Assembly: GCA_035533275.1 (NCBI GenBank)
Contig: DATLUD010000034.1
Location: forward strand, 1 to 64,000
Reading direction: 5' to 3'
From: SCRA01 sp035533275
Lineage (GTDB): Bacteria; Vulcanimicrobiota; Vulcanimicrobiia; Vulcanimicrobiales; SCRA01
Length of the DNA stretch: 64,000 nt
A program made the translations under genes and the position numbers. The notes under the pieces were generated by a model. It was not told the origin of the DNA. It did not search any database and was given only the letters and a program-made list of their open reading frames with translations. Shown here piece after piece: positions 61,001 through 64,000 of this stretch. Position 1 is the stretch's first letter, and each line of letters starts with the position of its first letter.

Positions 61001-61300
61001 ACCGGCTCCGGACCGCTCGATCACTATGGCCTCCAGCTCGCGATCTATCGCGAGGCCGCATACCGGCTCTACGGCGGCCGCGACTGGGAGCCGATGCTGC
61101 TGATCCTGCGCGACGGCGAGGTGCGCGAGGCGCGTCTCCCCGCGGTCGACGCCGAAGCCGCCGTCGCCACGCTGGTGGCGCGTCTCGCCGAGCGGCGCTG
61201 GGAGCCGGCCCCCGGCGACATCTGCCGCGTCTGCCCGTACCGCGGCCAGCCCTGCCGCGCCTACGCGCGCGCGGAGATAGAGGGATTCCCTACACGATGA
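58052..61300 (+). CDS. UvrD/AdnA-type helicase-nuclease
   Basis: 1082 residues from the ATG at 58052 with GGAG upstream. Walker A AGAGSGKT (22-29), Walker B HCIVDEYQDTNAAQQ, motif III RQSIYGFRNARP, motif IV-like DDNYRSRQPILDAAW, motif V IATIHWAKGREWRAVFVA and motif VI FYVALTRARDRVYVCG. The C-terminal nuclease has FTALDAFAACPALYRYRYAL, GTLIHAALERYQH, then GAIDFVGELDGRP, VIVDYKTGSG, QLAIYREAAYRLYG and CRVCPYRGQPC. Both members of this pair therefore have intact motors and nuclease domains, as in AdnAB. The end overlaps the convergent threonine dehydratase gene by 11 bases. Confidence 0.9.
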   Translation: MASEQQERIVRHDLGAPLVVIAGAGSGKTTTVVERIRYLVRERRVDPARILAVSFSRSAAGELSERLHAALGRRADAISVSTFHAFCLDVLQRRAYRAGIDPDLRVLDESAALTRFYGVYRELRDGRLGVEMPRSIDLLDERSLHVLYGLVTTLLEEGLGPEELVAREREVRASLLPPRGDPPPISVDGAMKDGFYRRKTPTANVGDPKADEARERLHLAPGRATLTGQLDDERRLAVMLAALLRRFDAVLAEHDEVTYAHLVAQVDRLLDDPRHRAAIRGRYDHCIVDEYQDTNAAQQRLIQHIFDERLTGVMLVGDPRQSIYGFRNARPEEIERLARSHGRAGIDDNYRSRQPILDAAWESLREQRPDDPRLVQRRDVELDGAETTCIAVAYSGRSAAPARVREAEVVAGEIARLAAEEGTPYGEIAILLRGKPHAREYVEALARRGIPARTSGGVGFYGTPEIEEALAWLRVADDPTDDAALLRVLRCGVVGVNEAAIATLTAASRAEGGTGQGRVDPGVRLARAALVDPLPATLDAPTRARLETLRAISEEVAGVPALPLAEGVALTLRASGLEHLYALRADEDPVERQAVANLRRLEEIAQSFARTTPDARIADFLRYLDALNEVAFDEREADPPAGDAVTIATIHWAKGREWRAVFVADVGKNVFPVKRPPRGVLWDFRERALIVTHDPAGAPTYHALRARYGLQGKAERDRWLEEARGEEERLFYVALTRARDRVYVCGPESLHKNGEHGRSPFLERFRGLEGVRLIEIAVDGAAGEEETPPAAQARVAQPSLFARDGGELAALIAERGEHDAAMRIAAAAGTGAPGEERALSFTALDAFAACPALYRYRYALRLPELGEEAIYGEHLDLGAGAYGTLIHAALERYQHERMSGDEQPDLMAALDAAIDDAGLRTRIGTRAAEARNTLRAYLAHPLAHARPLGVEVAFTIELAGTAITGAIDFVGELDGRPVIVDYKTGSGPLDHYGLQLAIYREAAYRLYGGRDWEPMLLILRDGEVREARLPAVDAEAAVATLVARLAERRWEPAPGDICRVCPYRGQPCRAYARAEIEGFPTR

Positions 61301-62249
61301 GCGTCGCCAGGCGCTCCATGTCCACGTTCCCGCCGCTGACGACGATGCCCACCTTCTTGCCGGCGATCTCCGCCTTGCGGTAGAGCGCCGCCGCCAGCGG
61401 CGTGGCGCCGGAGGGCTCCGCGAGCAGCTTTCCGCGCTCGAGCAGGAAGCGCAGGGCCTCGCGCGTCTCATCCTCCGAGACCAGCACGATGCCCGCCGCG
61501 AGGTCTCGCACGATCGGCCAGGTCAGGCGCCCGGGCGACGTGGTCTGCATCCCGTCGGCGATCGTCTTGGGCACCTCGATCTCCACGCGCTCGCCGCGCT
61601 GCCACGACTGCCACCAATCGTTGCCCGCTTCCGTCTCCACGCCGTAGACGCGGATGCCGGGACGCATCGCCGTGGCGGCGACCACGGAGCCGGAGAGCAG
61701 TCCCCCTCCGCCCACGGGAACGAAGATCACGTCGAGGTCGGGGACGTCCTCGAGCAGCTCGAGCACCGCCGTGCCTTGGCCGGCCATGATGCGCGGATCG
61801 TCGTACGGCGGGATCAGCGTGGCCCCCGTCTCCGCCTGCACCTTCCGCGCCACGTCCTCGCGATTCACCTGGTAGCGGTCGTAGAGCACGACGTTCGCGC
61901 CATACCCTCTCGTGGCCGCCAACTTGGCCTTGGGGGCGTCGGTCGGCATCACGATCGTCGCCGCGATGCCCAGCAGCTTGGCGGCGAGCGCCACGCCCTG
62001 GGCGTGGTTCCCCGAGGAGAAGGCGAGCACCCCGGCCGCACGCTCCTCCGGCGAGAGCTGGGCGAGCGCGTTGTAGGCGCCCCGGAACTTGAAGGCGCCG
62101 ACCCGCTGCAGGTTCTCGCACTTCAGATACAGTGAAGCCCCCGCGCGCTCGTCGAGCGCGCGCACGCGCATCACCGGGGTGCGGTGCGCCACGCCGGCCA
62201 GGCGGTCCGAGGCCGCGCGGACGTCCTGGATGGTGATCGCGTGCTGCAT
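61290..62249 (-). CDS. Threonine dehydratase (catabolic-type)
   Basis: 319 residues, ATG at 62249 with GGAGGA upstream. The PLP-binding Lys is in ENLQRVGAFKFRGAYNAL, the substrate loop is LAFSSGNHAQGVALAAK, and the phosphate-binding GGGGLLSG block is present in VIFVPVGGGGLLSGSVVAA. It has no C-terminal ACT regulatory domain, so it is the TdcB/serine-racemase-like size class and not the biosynthetic IlvA. It deaminates Thr to 2-oxobutyrate (or acts on Ser). It lies next to mntP on the same strand. Confidence 0.92.
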   Translation of the reverse strand: MQHAITIQDVRAASDRLAGVAHRTPVMRVRALDERAGASLYLKCENLQRVGAFKFRGAYNALAQLSPEERAAGVLAFSSGNHAQGVALAAKLLGIAATIVMPTDAPKAKLAATRGYGANVVLYDRYQVNREDVARKVQAETGATLIPPYDDPRIMAGQGTAVLELLEDVPDLDVIFVPVGGGGLLSGSVVAATAMRPGIRVYGVETEAGNDWWQSWQRGERVEIEVPKTIADGMQTTSPGRLTWPIVRDLAAGIVLVSEDETREALRFLLERGKLLAEPSGATPLAAALYRKAEIAGKKVGIVVSGGNVDMERLATLIV

Positions 62250-62253
62250 GTCG

Positions 62254-62823
62254 CTAGTGTCCTCCGTAGATGTGTTGCACGGCGAAGAGCACCGCCAGCA
62301 CCACCAGCACCACGCCGGCGGCGCGCTCGGCGCCCTCCTCGAAATGCGCGCCCAACCGGGCGCCGAACGCCAAACCTGCCAAGGTGAAGACCACCGTGCT
62401 GAACGCGACGACCACCAGCATCTCCACGATCGGGAGGTGCAGCGACGGCATCGAGAAGCCCACGCCCAGCGAGTCGAGGCTGATCGAGAGCGAGGCCACC
62501 AGCAGCCCCGCGCCCGTATCGGTGCGAAATGCCTTGGACTCGCGTTCCGTGAAGCTCTCTCGGACCATCAGGATGCCGAGGACGGCCAGGACGGCGAAGC
62601 CCAGGTAGGCCGCCACCTCCCCCGCGACCTTGCCCAGCCCCGATCCCAGCAGCACGCCGATGACCTGCATGGAGATCTCGGCCAACGAGAAGGCGATGCC
62701 GATGCGGACTCTCGCCCGCCAAGGAACCCCCGCGATGCCGATGCCGGTGGCGACGGCCAGCACGTCGAGCCCGATCGCCGCGGCCACCGCCAAGATCTTG
62801 ACCGTCGTCCCGAGGTCAAACAT
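62254..62823 (-). CDS. mntP: MntP-family manganese efflux pump
   Basis: 189 residues, ATG at 62823. Six membrane helices and paired signatures are visible: AIGLDVLAVATGIGIAG in helix 1 and ASLSISLDSLGVGFSMPS in helix 4; these carry the conserved Asp residues of MntP (DUF204). MntP exports Mn(II) and protects against manganese excess. In other bacteria mntP often follows a yybP-ykoY riboswitch; here only 40 bases separate it from the divergent thioesterase gene and no such aptamer fits. It precedes the threonine dehydratase gene with four bases between. Confidence 0.88.
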   Translation of the reverse strand: MFDLGTTVKILAVAAAIGLDVLAVATGIGIAGVPWRARVRIGIAFSLAEISMQVIGVLLGSGLGKVAGEVAAYLGFAVLAVLGILMVRESFTERESKAFRTDTGAGLLVASLSISLDSLGVGFSMPSLHLPIVEMLVVVAFSTVVFTLAGLAFGARLGAHFEEGAERAAGVVLVVLAVLFAVQHIYGGH

Positions 62824-62863
62824 AGAGGGCTCGGTTGCGCGACGGGGAGAACGGATTCCTGGT

Positions 62864-63334
62864 ATGCTCCAACCGTTCGAACCCGGCGGACGAGAGGCAT
62901 GGCTGGCCGCGTTCCGTCAGGCCGTCGAGATCCGTCCGCGCTACTGCGAGACCGACCAGGTGGGTCACGTCAGCAACACGTCGTACGGCCTCTACTTCGA
63001 GCAGGCTCGTTTGGCGTACGCGCGCGCGGCCCGCATCGATGAACCGCGCGGCCGCCTGAGCCTGGACCACGTTGCAGCCGAGATCACCATGCGCTTCGTC
63101 GCGCCGTGCTACTACGACGAGGCGCTGCGCGTCCTGACCCGCTGCGTCCGCCTGGGGCGCTCGAGTCTGGAGCTGGAGCAGGCGATCGTGGGACCCGACG
63201 GAACGCTGCGCACCGTCTCGCGCACCGCGGCCGTCTCGTACGACTTCGACGCCGACCGGAGCCGGCCGTGGAGCGAGGCGCAGCGCGCGGGTGTGCGAGC
63301 GCTCGAGGGGCGAGAGATCGAGGAGGCTTCCTGA
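62864..63334 (+). CDS. Acyl-CoA thioesterase, 4HBT/YbgC-like
   Basis: 156 residues from the ATG at 62864; no strong SD is adjacent. The hotdog-fold signature is IRPRYCETDQVGHVSNTSYG (active-site Asp in the ETDQVGHVSN motif), then YFEQARLAYARAARID and the later FVAPCYYDEALRVLTRC strand. Such proteins hydrolyse aromatic or aliphatic acyl-CoA. It ends two bases before the benzoate-CoA-ligase-like gene, so a role in aromatic or acyl-CoA turnover is likely. Confidence 0.88.
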   Translation: MLQPFEPGGREAWLAAFRQAVEIRPRYCETDQVGHVSNTSYGLYFEQARLAYARAARIDEPRGRLSLDHVAAEITMRFVAPCYYDEALRVLTRCVRLGRSSLELEQAIVGPDGTLRTVSRTAAVSYDFDADRSRPWSEAQRAGVRALEGREIEEAS

Positions 63335-63336
63335 TC

Positions 63337-64000
63337 ATGCGCGCAGCCGATCGTCTTGGGGAGCGCTTCAACGCCGCGTGGTGGTTCGTGGGACGCCACG
63401 TGGCCGAGGGCCGCGGCGATCACGCCGCCATCGTCTCCGACGACGGCGACCTCTCGTATGCCAAGCTCGACGACGACGTGCGCCGCTTCGCCACGGTGCT
63501 GCGCAACGAGGGCGTTCATCGCGGTGAGCGCGTCGCCCTGATCCTGCCGGACACGCGCGCTTGGGCCGTGGCCTTCTGGGGAACGCTGGCCGCCGGCGCC
63601 GTGGCGGTGCCCCTGAACACGCTGCTCAAGCCGGAGGAGTACCGCGCGATCCTGGGCGATTGCGATGCCCGCATCGCCATCGTCGATCCCGCGATCGTCG
63701 ACCGCGCGGCACTCGAGGTCGACGGCTGCGCCGCGTGGGACGGCGCCCATCTGCTGGGGCGAGTCGCCCTCGCCAAGCCGCGCGACGGCTACGCGCAGAC
63801 CCACCGCGACGCGTTCGCCTTCTTCTTATACTCCAGCGGCACCACCGGCGAGCCCAAGGGCGTGGTGCACCTCCACCACGACGCCTGGGTCTGCGCCCGC
63901 ACGTACGGCGAGAAGATCCTGCGCGTGCGCCCGAGCGACCGCGCCTTCAGCGTCGCCAAGCTCTTCTTCGCCTACGGACTGGGCAACGCGCAGTACTTTC
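63337..64000 (+). CDS. Benzoate-CoA ligase-family protein, N-terminal part (3' truncated by window)
   Basis: Begins at the ATG at 63337 and remains open to the window end (221 codons visible of an expected ~500-530). Signatures: LGERFNAAWWFVGRHVAEGR at the N-terminus; the AMP-binding P-loop FFLYSSGTTGEPKGVVHLHH (about 163-182); and FSVAKLFFAYGLGNAQYF, characteristic of benzoate and 4-hydroxybenzoate CoA ligases (BadA/HbaA type). It would activate benzoate, hydroxybenzoate or a related aromatic acid to its CoA thioester. Its pairing with a 4HBT thioesterase and the presence of gcdH support aromatic catabolism. Confidence 0.88.
   Translation, partial: MRAADRLGERFNAAWWFVGRHVAEGRGDHAAIVSDDGDLSYAKLDDDVRRFATVLRNEGVHRGERVALILPDTRAWAVAFWGTLAAGAVAVPLNTLLKPEEYRAILGDCDARIAIVDPAIVDRAALEVDGCAAWDGAHLLGRVALAKPRDGYAQTHRDAFAFFLYSSGTTGEPKGVVHLHHDAWVCARTYGEKILRVRPSDRAFSVAKLFFAYGLGNAQYF

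Noticed and set aside
62824..62863. A possible yybP-ykoY manganese riboswitch before mntP
   Set aside because: The gap is only 40 bases, far too short for the aptamer, and none of its conserved loops are seen.

Overview
The window is about 64 kb of dense, very GC-rich bacterial chromosome (roughly 70% GC by eye). A TonB-dependent outer-membrane receptor with an N-terminal carboxypeptidase-regulatory-like domain points to a diderm. Many genes overlap by GTGA or ATGA, GTG starts are common, and several genes appear leaderless, with a -10-like hexamer 6-7 nt before the start codon. The mixture of a form-II-type CO-dehydrogenase cluster, an AdnAB-like helicase-nuclease pair, a benzoate-CoA ligase and an isolated infA fits an uncultured soil lineage such as Eremiobacterota/WPS-2 or a neighbour. 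That placement is a guess from gene content. I saw no rRNA, tRNA, CRISPR array, prophage or insertion sequence.

Layout. 0-13 kb holds housekeeping and stress genes: alanyl-tRNA editing AlaX, a TonB receptor, OsmC, UspA, a quinone oxidoreductase behind a structured leader, a VIT-type metal transporter, 3-methyladenine glycosylase divergent from a photolyase, an N-terminally extended IF-1, a hydrolase with an aldo-keto reductase, a phosphofructokinase with PPi-type residues, and pterin-carbinolamine dehydratase. 13-22 kb has a LysE-type exporter behind a possible Arg-rich leader peptide and hairpin, an MFS pump, thiC with a TPP riboswitch, ilvD with a downstream metallothionein, an RMD1/PaiB pair and L-2-hydroxyglutarate oxidase. 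22-33 kb has an aminotransferase remnant, a chemoreceptor, a 3-hydroxyisobutyrate-dehydrogenase-like gene, SUI1, EVE, a four-gene glycine-betaine-type ABC importer, EgtD-like methyltransferase with polyphosphate kinase, and a TVP38-family protein.

33-44 kb carries an MGDG-synthase-like glycosyltransferase, an SDR, a DUF1059 protein, a methyltransferase divergent from a LuxR regulator, a serine beta-lactamase-fold protein, small unknown and membrane proteins, glutaryl-CoA dehydrogenase divergent from a fumarylacetoacetase-family hydrolase, a strongly structured candidate ncRNA, and an isopropylmalate/homocitrate-synthase-family enzyme. 44-52 kb is a divergent cox-type cluster: coxS-L-M plus HD and PEBP genes on the minus strand, and coxD, coxE, an XdhC-like gene and coxG on the plus strand. 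52-64 kb has a ROK kinase, a glycoside hydrolase, an unknown small protein, two tandem UvrD-type helicase-nucleases, threonine dehydratase, MntP, and an acyl-CoA thioesterase followed by a benzoate-CoA-ligase-like gene cut by the window end.

Together the genes suggest an aerobic, metal- and stress-aware heterotroph able to oxidise CO or a related substrate and to process aromatic, glutarate and 2-hydroxyglutarate intermediates. The least explained features are the 150-nt structured element at 42221-42370, the leader in front of the LysE exporter, and the structured leader before the quinone oxidoreductase.
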